A stretch of DNA of 64,000 nucleotides from Azorinus chamasolen (lineage: Eukaryota; Mollusca; Bivalvia; Cardiida; Solecurtidae), in NCBI GenBank assembly GCA_963576725.1, contig OY755244.1, forward strand, positions 36,000,609 to 36,064,608, written 5' to 3'. Position numbers and translations under genes: made by a program. Shown piece by piece: positions 12,001-25,439 of the stretch; the first letter of the stretch is position 1, and each line of letters starts with the position of its first letter. The notes under the pieces were generated by a model. The model was not told the origin of the DNA, did not search any database, and saw nothing but the letters and a program-made list of their open reading frames with translations.

Positions 12001-15000
12001 AAAACTCGAAACTATGAAAAAATTTGTTTCTTTGTAGGCAGGTGGCTGCTTAATGCAGAGTGAAAGGCATGCAGAAAGCTCCTCTAGGAGCTTTCTGCAT
12101 GACTTTCATCCTGCATTAAGCTGCCACCTGTGTTAAAGATCAATAATGGTACCTATTTCTTAGTATAGAGATTTTACTGTGCACAAATGTACTTAAGCAG
12201 CAAAATTATGGTTACAGTAAAGCCTGTCTTAATCCTTTACCTCATGAATATTCATGTAAGAAATAATGAATATTAATTTGATTGTTTAATAGCATTATGG
12301 TATTTTTTATCCATGGCAGAATCTGTAGAATCAGATCTATATCATCTCATAAGCAAACAGAGCAGAGCCTGATCAGATGGAGCCATCTGATCTGGGTCTG
12401 CTCTGTTTGCAAAGGAGTAGAAATTAAGGCATATTTAAGGAGTAAAGGATTAAGCAGCCACTCATTTATAGAACACAGGAGTCTTAAAAAGCAGATGGTT
12501 GCCTTATGCAAGGCAAAAGTAATGCAAAAAGCTCCTATAGGCACTTTCTGCATTACTTTTTAAGCTACAGCTTGCCTTACTGACCCATTCTTAGACCTCT
12601 TTTTGATGGTCACTTATGACAGGTTCTACTATACCATCGATTCAGATGAGACACTAACCAAAGTGCCTAGGGGTCTTACGAGGATCTAATAGTTTGATAA
12701 TCTGGTAGAATTTGGAATAGAAATGGAGGAAAATGTTACAGTAAAACCCCTCTAAACTGGAATTCTAGTAGAGACGAATTTAGATACTTTTAGGCAGGTG
12801 GCTGCTTAATGCAGAGTGAAAGTCATGCAGAAAAGTTTAGGAGCTTTCTGCATGACTTTCACTCAGCATTAAGCTGCCACCTGTCTCTAAGACCTACATT
12901 TATACTAAGTTTAATGTCCGGTTTAGAGAGGTTTTACTGTACTTCGATAATTGCTGCAGACAGCAAGTATTTGTAGACAATAGTTAAATGTACTTAGCGT
13001 TCACAGAGTTTTGGATCATTTGAGGTATATGTATGGTTTCAAATTTCCATAGGATGAGGAGACAGATGAAGAAGACAAAGTGGCATTAGACAATATTCGT
13101 CCTAGGTTTGATCTGAGCCTGGCAAGACGAGTAAGGCGTATGTCTTTGATGCCCACAGTGTTATTAAAAGCTCCTGTGGTTGCTAGGGCTGCCATGTCAA
13201 TGACTGGATGTTTAAAACGCTTAACTAACATGGGAGAAAGTCTGAGAGAATCTGATAATGAAGATGAAGAATACACAAATGAAAGAAAGGATGATGATGT
13301 TAAAAAGAGACAAGCAATCTCTCCAGAATTTGTTAAAGGCTGTATGAAAGGTAAAAGAAAAGGTCTTGACAAGGAAAATGAGAAAAAGGCAGAATCTGTG
13401 AAAGTAGTTGTTGAAGAAGCTACAAAGGATGATGAAGCTAGTCCAAAGAAAGAGGCCAGTAAAGTTAAAGTGGTTATTCCAGATGGTCGTACAAGTAGCT
13501 CTAAATTGCCAAGAAAGGCATCAGATGAGGGTAGTGAGAAGCGTGCAAAGTCTGCTAAGGTTCATACTGTTAAGAGTCCCAGGAGCTCTAACCCTAGTTT
13601 GAGTGCTCGGAAAAGCAGAACATTATCACCAAGATCTTCCCATGAAGAAGTGTTTGACAGACTCTCAACTCCAAAACAAAGGTATTGCTCACACAAAGAC
13701 AGGCACCATTCAGAAACAGCTGTTGCTTCACAAAAACATGGTGGTCTTAACAGTTTTTCAGAAGCAAAGGTTTCTCGACAAATGTCTGACTTTCATACAC
13801 CCTCAAGAAAACATTCTGAGACTAAGGAATCTCCAAGGTCTCTTAAATCCATCATGAAGAAGCCTGTAATTGATAAACCACAGTCAGAAACAAAACATGT
13901 TTGTAAAAGTCATTCAGCAAGACTGAAACCAAAGTCAGTAGACAGCTCAGACGATTCTGTTAAACGAGCACACTCAGCTTCTGGTTATTATCAGAGAAGT
14001 CCAAGACAGCATGATGACAGGCTTGCTAGCTCTGTCTTGACATCCACACAAGGCCATGACATTGAACAATCAGATCAGATTGCAAGTAACTTGACACCAG
14101 GTCCTAGTATTAAGATAAGCAAAAGTTTTGAGCTTCCTGCCATTATTGTTGAGGAAAGTCTTACTCCTGGGGAGAAGGACTCAGATACACATAGATCTGT
14201 GAGTTATCGATCTGTTCTTAAACACAACACTCAAAGCAGCCAGTCAGTGTCTCACAGAGTGGCCTTTCAAACTAGCAGCACATGCTCTACAAAAGATGTT
14301 GAGAGCAATTTAGCCTTGGGACAAACAGCCTCAAATTTATCCAATCAGATATCAGCAAAAACTTCATCTCATGTTAGTCACGGAGAAGACCAATCAGAGA
14401 GCAGAGGGAGTGGCTTGTCTGTGAGGTCAGAAGATTCTGAGAACTTCACCCCTCCAGTTGTTAAGAAGACTAGACGTTCCTCCATTATGAAGAGTATTCT
14501 GCAGTTCAGGAAGAAGGTGCTGGCTAAGAAGGGCATAGTTCTCAGTGACGATGAGTCCAGTGAAGAGGAAGAAAAGACAGATGATGAAGAGGGTCCTAGT
14601 GCAAGCACTGACCCGGAGGTGGTGACTAAACCAGTTTGCTGTTGTGTTCAATTGTTCCTGTTAAGTTGGTTATACAGATGTTAGTTTTATTCTTTAACAC
14701 TTAACTCCATAAATACGTTTTTCTATGCCTTTGCAAACAGAGAAGACCCAGATCAGATGGCTCCTGTAGGAGCCGTCTTATCAGGGTCTACTATGTTTGT
14801 TTATGAGATGATATTGATTTGATTCTACAGTTTCAGCCATTGCCAAAATTTCCTTTGTTCATTTGCTATTATTCACCGCAATAGGCATGTCTGTGATAAT
14901 ATTTACAAACAGGTTGGATCCTGATAACTCGTCTCATTAGGGTCCAAATTGTTTGACGCTCTGATTATGTTTTTGAAAATAAATGACAAAAACTCCAGTT

Positions 15001-18000
15001 TGAAACCTGAAACAGACAATAATCTTGGCAGACAAATTTTATTTTAGTGGCAAAGGGCTCAAGTTATTATTGTTAACGTTTGATGAGTTTTCTTGGCTTG
15101 AAATCAACCACCAATTCTCAGACTGTTAACCCATTACCTCATAGGCTATTTTTAGTTTCAACCTCTTTGAATAAATCTACCGAAAATGAGAATTAAGTAG
15201 AGAAAAGGAAAATTTTAGAATTTTGTAGTTTTGAAACCATTGTGATAAATAGAGCATTTGCTCCTATGGAGCAAATGCTCAATTTATCACAATGGTTTCA
15301 AGCAGTGACTATTGCAGAGGCGTAGAAAGGTGTATTTATGGAGGAAAGGGTTAACCCTTGTCCCACTTTTCTAACTTGACTCACATAAGAAGACAGTTTG
15401 GATCAAGATGAGACGCTGAGTAACTCATCGAGGTTCCGAGTAACTCAGCGTCTTATCAGGATCCATGCAGTTTGGCACTCGCTCAATAATTTGTCAAAAG
15501 CTGGATTGAATCAGACATAGTCAAAAATGTACAAGATCCAACTCTGAGCGGAATTTTTTTTCACAGCGGAGTTAGAATAAATTTAAGAATATAATTATTC
15601 AACATATAAATTTTGTTTTGTTTGTGGGTTCTACAAGAATATGCTAAGCTTGAAACCATAGCAACATGTTGTAAAATGTTCTTCAGTCTAGGGTCTGAGA
15701 ATAAGCTGCTGTATTCTAGCCCAGGGTTGTTTGTTGATTTAGCAGTTATAATGAATGTATATGAGACTGATAGAGTCGCCAGGTAAACTTTTTTCCCCCG
15801 TTTTATTTTGTGTTATTTTCCCGTTTTTGTTAAATCACATGTAACCCTTTACCTCATAAATATTCATATGGGAAATAATGACATCATGAATATTATCTTA
15901 ATTTCTATAATGACATGAAAACAGGAATTGTTAGTTATGGCAGACCCTGTAGATCAGATCTATGTAAGTCAATAAGCAAACAGAGCAAACCAGATCTGAC
16001 AGTTCATATAGGAGCCTTCTCATCTAGGTGCAATCTGTTTGCAACATTTTGTACACATATCTTTGAGGTGAAGGGTCAACCCTTTGCTCCATAAATACAC
16101 CTTTCTACGCCTTTGCAATCAGAGTAGACCCAGATCAGACGACTGCTGTAGCAGCCGTCTGATCAGGTTCTGCTCTGTTTGCTTATAATATAATATATAA
16201 TGTTTCTGCAATGGCCAAAAACTCCTGTGTCCATGTGCTATTTTAACAAATAATCTAATTAACATTCATGATGTCATTATTTCTTACATAAATATTCATG
16301 GAGGAAAGGGTTAAGTATTTTAGTTAGAAAAGTTAAAATTGAATAAGTTTAACAAATGTGATTTTCTGGACTTAGCCTCTACTTCATGGAGGTGCATGTC
16401 ATAAATGATTAATTGAATGGTTAACCCTTTCCTCCATAAATATGCCTTTCTGCGTCTCTGTAATAGTCACTTCTCTAAAACATTGTGATAAATAGAGCAT
16501 TTGCTCCTATAGGAGCAAATGCTCTATTTATCACAATGGTTTCAAACTACAAAATTCTAAAGTTTTTCTTTTCTCTAGTTCATGCTCCTTTGCGGTATAT
16601 TTATTCAAAGAGATTGGATCTAAAAATAGCCTATGGAGGAAAGGGTTAAGGCAGGGCAGAAACAGTAGAATCAGATCTAGATATTATTTCTGAAGCAAAC
16701 AGAGCAAATCTGATGAGACAGCTCCTACAGGAGCCATGGGATGTGGGTCTTCTCAATTGCAAAGACATTTAACCCTTTCCTACATATGAATGTTTTTTCA
16801 CGCATTTGCAAACAGAGTAGACCCAGATCAGACAGCTCCTACCAGGGTATCTGATCAGGGTATGGTCTGTTTGCTAATGGAATTTGATAGTTCTATTTCT
16901 ATTACAAAATTTCTGTATGTCATTCGGAAATTTCAGGGTAATTAGGATGCGGGTTTATTTTTATCATTAATTTATATGGCAAACAGTGCAGACCTGATCA
17001 CTCATTATATCACAGGAGTAATTTGATTGTATGACATTTGTATTTCTAAATCTTCAAAAATACAAAGGAGTAGATTGGGATTTGTGGTGATGGCTTTATA
17101 ATAATAAAGTTTATATATTTACCGATGTTTGGACCACTCACTGGGTCTTCATGATCTTTATTTCTAGAAAAGTTTTAGTCTCGCATTTAATCATTTCTTA
17201 GTTATCTGGTATATATCTGGCATAAAATAGCTGTTCTTGCATGAAAAAATAATGGTTTGATTATTTTCTGTATTTTCTAGCATACATCTAAAAGTCAAGC
17301 ATCAGAAATTCTCAAGTTGATGGATGACTTTCCAGACAAGGTCACATACGAGATAGAAGCAGACAAAGAACTTGCAAAACTACAAAGAAAGGCCAAGTAA
17401 GTCAGTTTTCCTTGCAAAATTGTCTGCTGTTATAAACCTTTAGTGTGTATTTGATAATCCTGCAATGCATATTTACACCTTTGCAAACAGAGAAGACCCA
17501 GATCAGACAGCTCATGTGGTCAGAGTCTATTCTATTTGCTTATATGTTATTAACCCTTTCCCTGTTCTGTATTTAGGCCAAATTTGAATACCTACTGAAT
17601 ATTCATTAAAAATAGATATAAAGAAATATGGAAGGTGAAACATTGTAAACATTTTAGAAAGTAAAGAACCAGATCTATCAAATTCTATTAGCAAACAGAG
17701 CAGACCCTGATCAGACGGCTCCTAGGTCTGATCTGGGTCTACTCTGTTTGCAAATGTGTGAAAACACGTTTATATGAGGGAAAGGGTTAAGGTATAATTT
17801 TCTACTTTTTGCCATTTCTTTTTTCTAATAAATGCTCCTTTTCAGTAGATTTATTCAAAGAGGTTGGATTTAAAAAAAAAAAGGCTATGACGTAATGGAT
17901 TAACATGCTAAGCTAAAAGAAATCTACAAATATAGATATGCCATGATTTTCAGGAACGTTGTGGATGATTGGATGGAACATTACAGGATAGCTATCGGTT

Positions 18001-21000
18001 TCGCGTCACCATATCTACAGAATGTTCGTGAAGTACCAAACTACAGTATTGCAAACCGTCATGCCAAGTCAGCGAGACCGTCAGACCACCAGCAGATGAT
18101 CCGAAAGGCTGTACTTGGAATGGATGATGACCTGTCACCTAGAAGAGCAAGGATACTGTCAGCGCCTCTAGGTAACATGGACAGCAAAATTGGTTCTGTG
18201 TACACAACCCTTGACAATAAGTCAGAGTTTGGGTAGTGCTACTGCTTAAAGGGGAAGTCCCTACATTCGACATGTTTCAAAAGTGCCTAAAATATATAAA
18301 ACTCATTTGTTTATATGCTGAAAAGAAATATATCGTAAGAAAGCAAATCGAATAATCACCGAAGAAGACACAACTTTCATGTGTTTGATAAATTATTCGG
18401 TAATGTATTAGTATCTATTCGACTCGCGTTTTAGTTTTGTTAACTGTTCGACCAAGGTCGATAATATTTTGTTGTAGAACAAAAATTATAATTGTCAATG
18501 AAAACAGTTTATTTTGTATCACAGGGGCATTTTTCGATATAAGTTCAAATTGACACAGGAGATTTTTGGCCATGACAGAATTGTGGAATCATATCTATAT
18601 TATGTCATAATCAAACAGAGTAGACCCTGATCAGACGGCTTCTATAGGAGTCCTCTGATCTGGTTCTTCTCTGTTTGTTAACCCATTACCTGTTCTATGT
18701 TTATAACAAATTACAATACCTACTGAATATTCATTGCCAAAATAGTTTTAATGAAATATAGAAGGTGGAATATTATAGCCATTTAAGAAAATAGGTAAAC
18801 CTATCTATCAAATTCTATTAGCAAACAGAGCATACCCTGATCAGACGGCTCCTAGAGATCTGGGTCTACTCTGTTTGCAGATGCGTGAAAACATGTTTAT
18901 ATGAGGGAAAGGGTTAAGGTATTAAAAGGTGTATTTATGTAGTAAAGGGTTAAATGATAATTATAATACATGTAATTAGATTAATATTTATTATGGCATA
19001 TGAATGAAGAATGTTTGGCCATGGCAGAAACTGTATATCTTAAATCATATCTATGTTATTTCATAAGCAAACAGAGCACACCCTGATCACATACATTTAT
19101 AACACTTAATTGTAAGCACATATGCAAGGACTTTTAAAAAAATCTAATAGGAGCTATCTGATCTGGGTCTGCTTTGTTTGCTCAGATGATTTTTCAGAGT
19201 TATGGACCTTGTGTTATGGCCCATTGACTATTAAAATATCACATACTCTCACAAGCACGTGTTTGGATGTATTAACCCGTTCCCTCATAGGCTTAAGTTT
19301 TAGACACAACCACTTTGAATAAATCTACCGAAAAGGAGCATTAACTAGAGAAAAGGAAAATTTTAGAATTATGTAGTTCTGAAACCATTGTGATAAATAG
19401 ATTATTAATATTTTGCTTCTATGCTGTGGAGCGAATCTCTATCACAATTGTTTCAAAAAGTGATTTTTATAGAGGCATCAAAAGGTGTCAAAATGAGGGA
19501 AAGGGTACGGGTTAATTACATTCAATGATAATTCTAGTTTTGTTAGATTTCAAAGGACAATTTTATACCCCTGCCATGATAGTGGCAAGAGTATATATGG
19601 TATTCTAGCAATGTATGTTTGCAATTGTTTGTATGAACTATATAACTTTGTTCTGCGTTGTAGCATTTCTAACTGATTAATTATAATAAGATAGGAGTGT
19701 GTTACATTAGAGACCTGGGTCCATGCTTATAAAACTTTTAGTTGAGCCTGAGTTCGTTCTCAAGTTTTTGATTGGTCAGATTTGAGCCTTTGGCTCAAAT
19801 CTGACCAATCAAAAGCTTGAGAACTCAAATCTGACCAATCAAAAGCTTGAGAACGAAACTCAGACTCAACTAAAAGCTTTATAAGCATGGACCCTGAGCT
19901 ACTAAGTTAACCCTTTACCTGATGAATATTCATGTAAGAAATAATGACATCACGGATACTTATTAGCCTGCTAATATTTATGATGATATATAAACACAGG
20001 ATGTTTTGATCTTAACCCTTTCCTTCATTTAAATGCATTTTCACACATTTGCAAACAGAGTAGACCCAGATCAGACAGCTCCTATAGGAGTCGTCTGATT
20101 AGGGTCTGCTCTGTTTGCTAATGTAAATTGACAGGTATGTTTCTTTACTTTCTAAAATGGCTACAATGTTCCGCCTTCCATATTTCATTATAACTATTTC
20201 ATCCATGAATATTCAATAGGTATGGAAATTTGGAATAAACATAGAACAGGGAAAAGGTAACAGAAACTGCAGAATCAGATCAATATGGAAACGGACCAGG
20301 CCCTGATCAGACGGCTCCAATAGGAGCTATCTGACCTTAGTCTACTCTGTTTGCAAAGGCATCAAAAGGCATTTCTATCAGGTAAAGGGTTAAAGGTCAA
20401 GATCACAGTAAGGACATACATGTGCTATGGACACATTTCTACTGTTTAACCCATTCCCTCATAGGCTATTTTTAAATCCAACCTCTTTGAATAAATCTAA
20501 CGAAAAGGAGCATTAACTAGGGATAAGGAGAATTTTGTAGTTCTGAAACCATTGTGATAAATAGAGCATTTGCTCCTATAGGAGCAAATGCTCTATTTAT
20601 CACAATGGTTTCAAGAAGTGACTATTACAGAGGCGTAGAAAGGCGTATTTATGGAGGAAAGGGTTAATGGCATACTGATAGTCTACACAGATATGAGTAA
20701 CAAACTGTCTGAATCTTCAGGAAACTTAAAGGATGATGACGATGATGATGCCAAAACAATAGCAACAGACCCTAGGGCACCGACAGCTGTTACTTTTGGG
20801 GATCATGATGAGGGGGCCGGCGATGGTACCATGTCTCCTACAGCTATGGCCGTCATCAACAGACTCACAGAGTATGTGTCCCATAAATCATGTGTATTTT
20901 GTCAAGGTATTTGCGTTCTAATGATGCATTGGTGATTACCTAGGCACACAGTTAAGTTTAGATCCAGATAACCCATTGCTGGAGCCATCTGATCTGGGCC

Positions 21001-24000
21001 TACTCTGTTTGCAAAGATGTTAAAAGCCATTTTGATTATGTAAAGGGTTAAAAATAGTGCTCATTAACCTTCCATATGCTACAGCCAAATATGTGATTGC
21101 ATTTTCAAACAGTTCGGATGTGATGCAAAGTAACTTACGGTCTCATTAGATTTCAGGATTGTTACTACTCAAAGGTCTACTCTGTTTGCATATGGAATAA
21201 TATAGCTTTGAATTTACAGTTTCCATTTGGCAAAAGGTTCATGTGTTAATATGCCATTTTATAAAAATATTCACAATGTCATCACTTCTAACATGAATAT
21301 TCAAGGAGTAATTAAAGGTTTAAAAGCTTATTCCAGTGTCAACCTATCTATGTTTGTCTGTGTGCATCCATCCCAATGTTCATCTCAGTTTGATGATTTT
21401 TAGAATGATAGTTGGATTGCAATAAATTGTACAACACAGTTCCGTTTTGCAATCTATACTGGTTAACCCATTACCTCATAGGCTATTTTAGATACAACCT
21501 CTTTGAATAAATCTACCGAAAAGGAGCATTAACTAGAAAAAAGGAAAATATTATAATTTTGTATTTTGAAACCATTGTGATAAATAGAGCATTTGCTCCT
21601 ATAGGAGCAAATGCTCTATTTATCACAATGGTTTCACAAAGTGACTATTACAGAGTCGCCAAAAGTCGTCAATATGAGGGAAAGGGTTAACCCTTTACTT
21701 TATGAATATTTATGTAAGAAATAATGGCATCATGAATATTTATTAGCTGATTTGATTTTATAATGGCATATGAATACAGGACTTTTAGGCCATGGTGGAA
21801 ACTCTAGAATCGAATCTATATAATTCCATAAGTAAATAGAATAGAATTATTTAATATTGATCAGACAGATCTTACAGGAGCGATCTAATCTGGATCCACT
21901 CTGTTTGCAAAGGCGTCGAAAGGTGTCACTATCAGGGAAAGGGTTAAATTCAATTTAGAATACGATTTATTGAGTTTTAGAGGAATTGTGATTAGGCTTT
22001 GGCATGCAAATTGACAGAGACTTTTGCATCCTGTAAGAGCATACATTTAATTCTTTTCTTCAGAACTGCCAGTAGAAGATCAACAAGATCAAAGGTCTCT
22101 AGTGCTAGAAGTGGTTCCCCATCTCGGCAGCACGCTCAGACAGACCGGGCACCATCTGCAGCTGGGGGCTCACGCAGTCATTGCCCATTGGTGATCCGTC
22201 AGTTCAAACTCGGCTATGAGAGACCCCAATGTAGATGCAGCAGGCATCATATACCATTCATCATGGATCTGGAACTGGATGAGTTTATAGCTACCGAGGC
22301 TACGGAGAGCCAGTTGATAGTCATCATGATTGTGTCCTCACTGTAAGTCAGAAGCTATTCAAGGATAACTCCTTTATTTCTCTACCAAACCCGTTTGACA
22401 ACACATTAAAATTGTGTCTTTTGGAGATTATGTTGTGACCACTCTTTAGCATTGTCTCAAAGAGACAATGCTAAAGAGTGGTTACAACATAGTGTTTTAT
22501 GGATTTTTTGAATGATAAACAGTGCAGACCCTTTTCACAGGGCTCCTCTTGGAGCCTTCTGAGCTGAGTCTGCTTTTTGCAAATGCCAATACCCTCATTT
22601 TCGACATTCAAAAGGTTAACATTAGTACTATGAGTAAGAACTACACATAGGCACTGAAGAACAGTGTAGATCCTGAACTGCATGAGGATTCCTCTGCTCA
22701 GTGTATGCACTGTTTGCCATTCCACATAATTTCTAACAAACTTTACCCTTTCATAGTTTATACCATAATTACCCAAAGTATTCAGAGAAACTTAGGCAAA
22801 AAGTGCAGACCCAGATCAAATGGCTCCTGCAGAGTTTACTACTATGTCAGTCTGATTTAAAGTTGTAAAGAAATAGGACTGGTCCAAACTGAAATAAATA
22901 CTGCAATACAAAGCAGTGGATAGGTGAGAATGGGTTTCTGAATACTTAGGATGATTAGGGTAGTTTTTTAACAGGTACATGTAAGCAATGATAATTAATG
23001 AAACATTGAAATTTCAGCATTTAGTCTTTAATTTGCTTAGTATTGTCAACATATATTCTAAAATTGACTTTTTTCTAAAGAAAATTAAAAAACAACAACC
23101 CAGTGTTAAACAGTTTGTATCTTTAGGAGATACCAAATTACCCAGCCTCATCTTGATACAATCTGTTTGCAACAGTTACTTTTATCACAAATTATGCTTA
23201 ATGTTTGAAGGGTTAAGACTTCAGGAAAATTAAGGAAATTAATTAACCCTTTCCCTTTTCTATGCTTATTCCAAATTTCAATATCTACTGATAAGTTATA
23301 ATGAAATATGGAAAGTGGAACATTGCAGCCATTTTAGATAGTAAAGAAACAGATCTATTAAATTCAATTCCTTCGACAAACAGAGCAGACACTGATCCGA
23401 CGGCTCCTATAGGAGCCGTCTGATCTGGGTCTACTCTGTTTGCAAATGCATGAAAACATGTTTATATGAAGGAAAGGGTTTTAAAAAATCAGTATTAAAC
23501 AGTTGGTATCTTGAGGAGATAAAAAATACGGGAATTATGGGAATTAAGAAAAAAATAAAAAAACAAATGCACACCAGTTTTTACTGATTTTTTTTTATAA
23601 CATAAGGAAAGCGTGGCAGGGGTCCGGAGAAGTACAGTATAGTATATATCTCAATAAGTTTGGCGAACCATACCGCAAGGTGTAAGTGACATACAGCACC
23701 TAATGAATTATGTTCTAAGGGTTGAGGAATTCCTTTTTCTTTTCTTTGGGATTGATTTCTTACTGTTTATTCTTTTTAGCTCACCAGAGCACAAAGTGCA
23801 CAGGGTGAGCTTTTGTGATCGCCTGATGTCCGTCGTCCGTCTTCTGTCATTGTGCATTGTCAGTCGTCAAAAATTTGAACCTTTAAAAATCTTCTCCTTT
23901 AATCTACAGGGTTCTCAGCTTTCATCTTTGGCACATAGCATCAGCTGTAGGTCCTCTACAAAAGTTATATAAATTATGCCCCTGGGGTCAAAATTGGCCC

Positions 24001-24709
24001 AGCCCCAGGGGTGGCCAGTTTTCTATAGAAACATATTGTGAAAACTTTGAAAATCTTCTTCTCTGAAACTAGAAGGTTCTTAGATTTCCTATTTGGCATA
24101 TAGCATTATATTCAGGTCCTCTACAAAAGTTATATAAATTATGCCCCTGGGGTTAAATATGGCCCCGCCCAAGGGCTGGCCAGTTTTCTATAGAAACATA
24201 TAGTGAACACTTTGAAAATCTTCTCCTCTTAAAATGGAAGGTTCTCAGCTTTCATATTTGGCACATAGCATCAACTTCAGGTCTTCTACAAAATTTATAT
24301 AAATTATGCCCCTGGGGTCAAATGTAGCCCTGCTCCAGGACTGGCCAGTTTTCAATAGAATCTATTCTATTAATAAAAACTCTTAAACTGGAAGGTTCTC
24401 AGCATTCATAATTGGCACATAACATCATGTTGGAGTCCTTTATGTATAGCATCATGTTGGAGTCCTTTACAAAAGGTATATGAATTATACACACAAGATC
24501 AAATGAGGACCCACCCCAGGGGCGGCCAGTTTTCTATAGAAACATATAGTGAAAACTTTGAAAATCTTCTCCTCTGAATGTCTGGTGAGCTGTATCAGGG
24601 CCATCATGACCCTCTTGTTTAATTATTTCATTTGTAAAGATGGATCTTTTGAATAGTTTTCTTTTGTTGTTTTACCTGTTTTAGCAGGGTGACACTTAGG
24701 GATCACTCC

Positions 24710-24754
<45 letters not shown>

Positions 24755-25357
24755 ATCTTTCTGTCTGTCTGATTTAAATACATGTACTTTACAAACCGAG
24801 GGCTTGGAGCAAAACTATTGTAACTCCTTCACTTTGTGAAGGAGTTACAATAGTTTTGCTCCAAGCCCTCGAAACAGGTTTGATCCAAATGAGAAGCTCC
24901 AAATGTTTGCTCCAAGCCCTCGAAACAGGTTTGATCCAAATGAGAAGCAGAAATGCTCAACATCTTATCTTGATCTAGATTGTTTGCATCATCTTTTCAT
25001 GTCTCTACATTCAAAGAACTATGTGTTGTACAAAGGCTCAGATAAGATGCATGAATTTTATGTTTTTCCAAGAATAACATCTTTATTTCTTCATAAAACC
25101 CTGTGTTGTGACCACTCATGACATTTAGGGATCACTTCTCTGTCATCAGTCTATTTGTGTGTGTGTGTCTCTCTCTCTGTCTCTGGTTCTCTCTCTCTCT
25201 GGCTCTCTCTTGCTCTCTCTCTCTCTCTCTCTGCTCTCTGGCTCTCTCTCCCTCTCTCTCTCTCTATCTCTCTCTCTCTCTCTCTCTGCTCTCTGCTCTC
25301 TCTCTCTCTCTCTGCTCTCTGGCTCTCTCTCTCTCTCTATCTATATATCTGTCCTCT

Positions 25358-25439
<82 letters not shown>

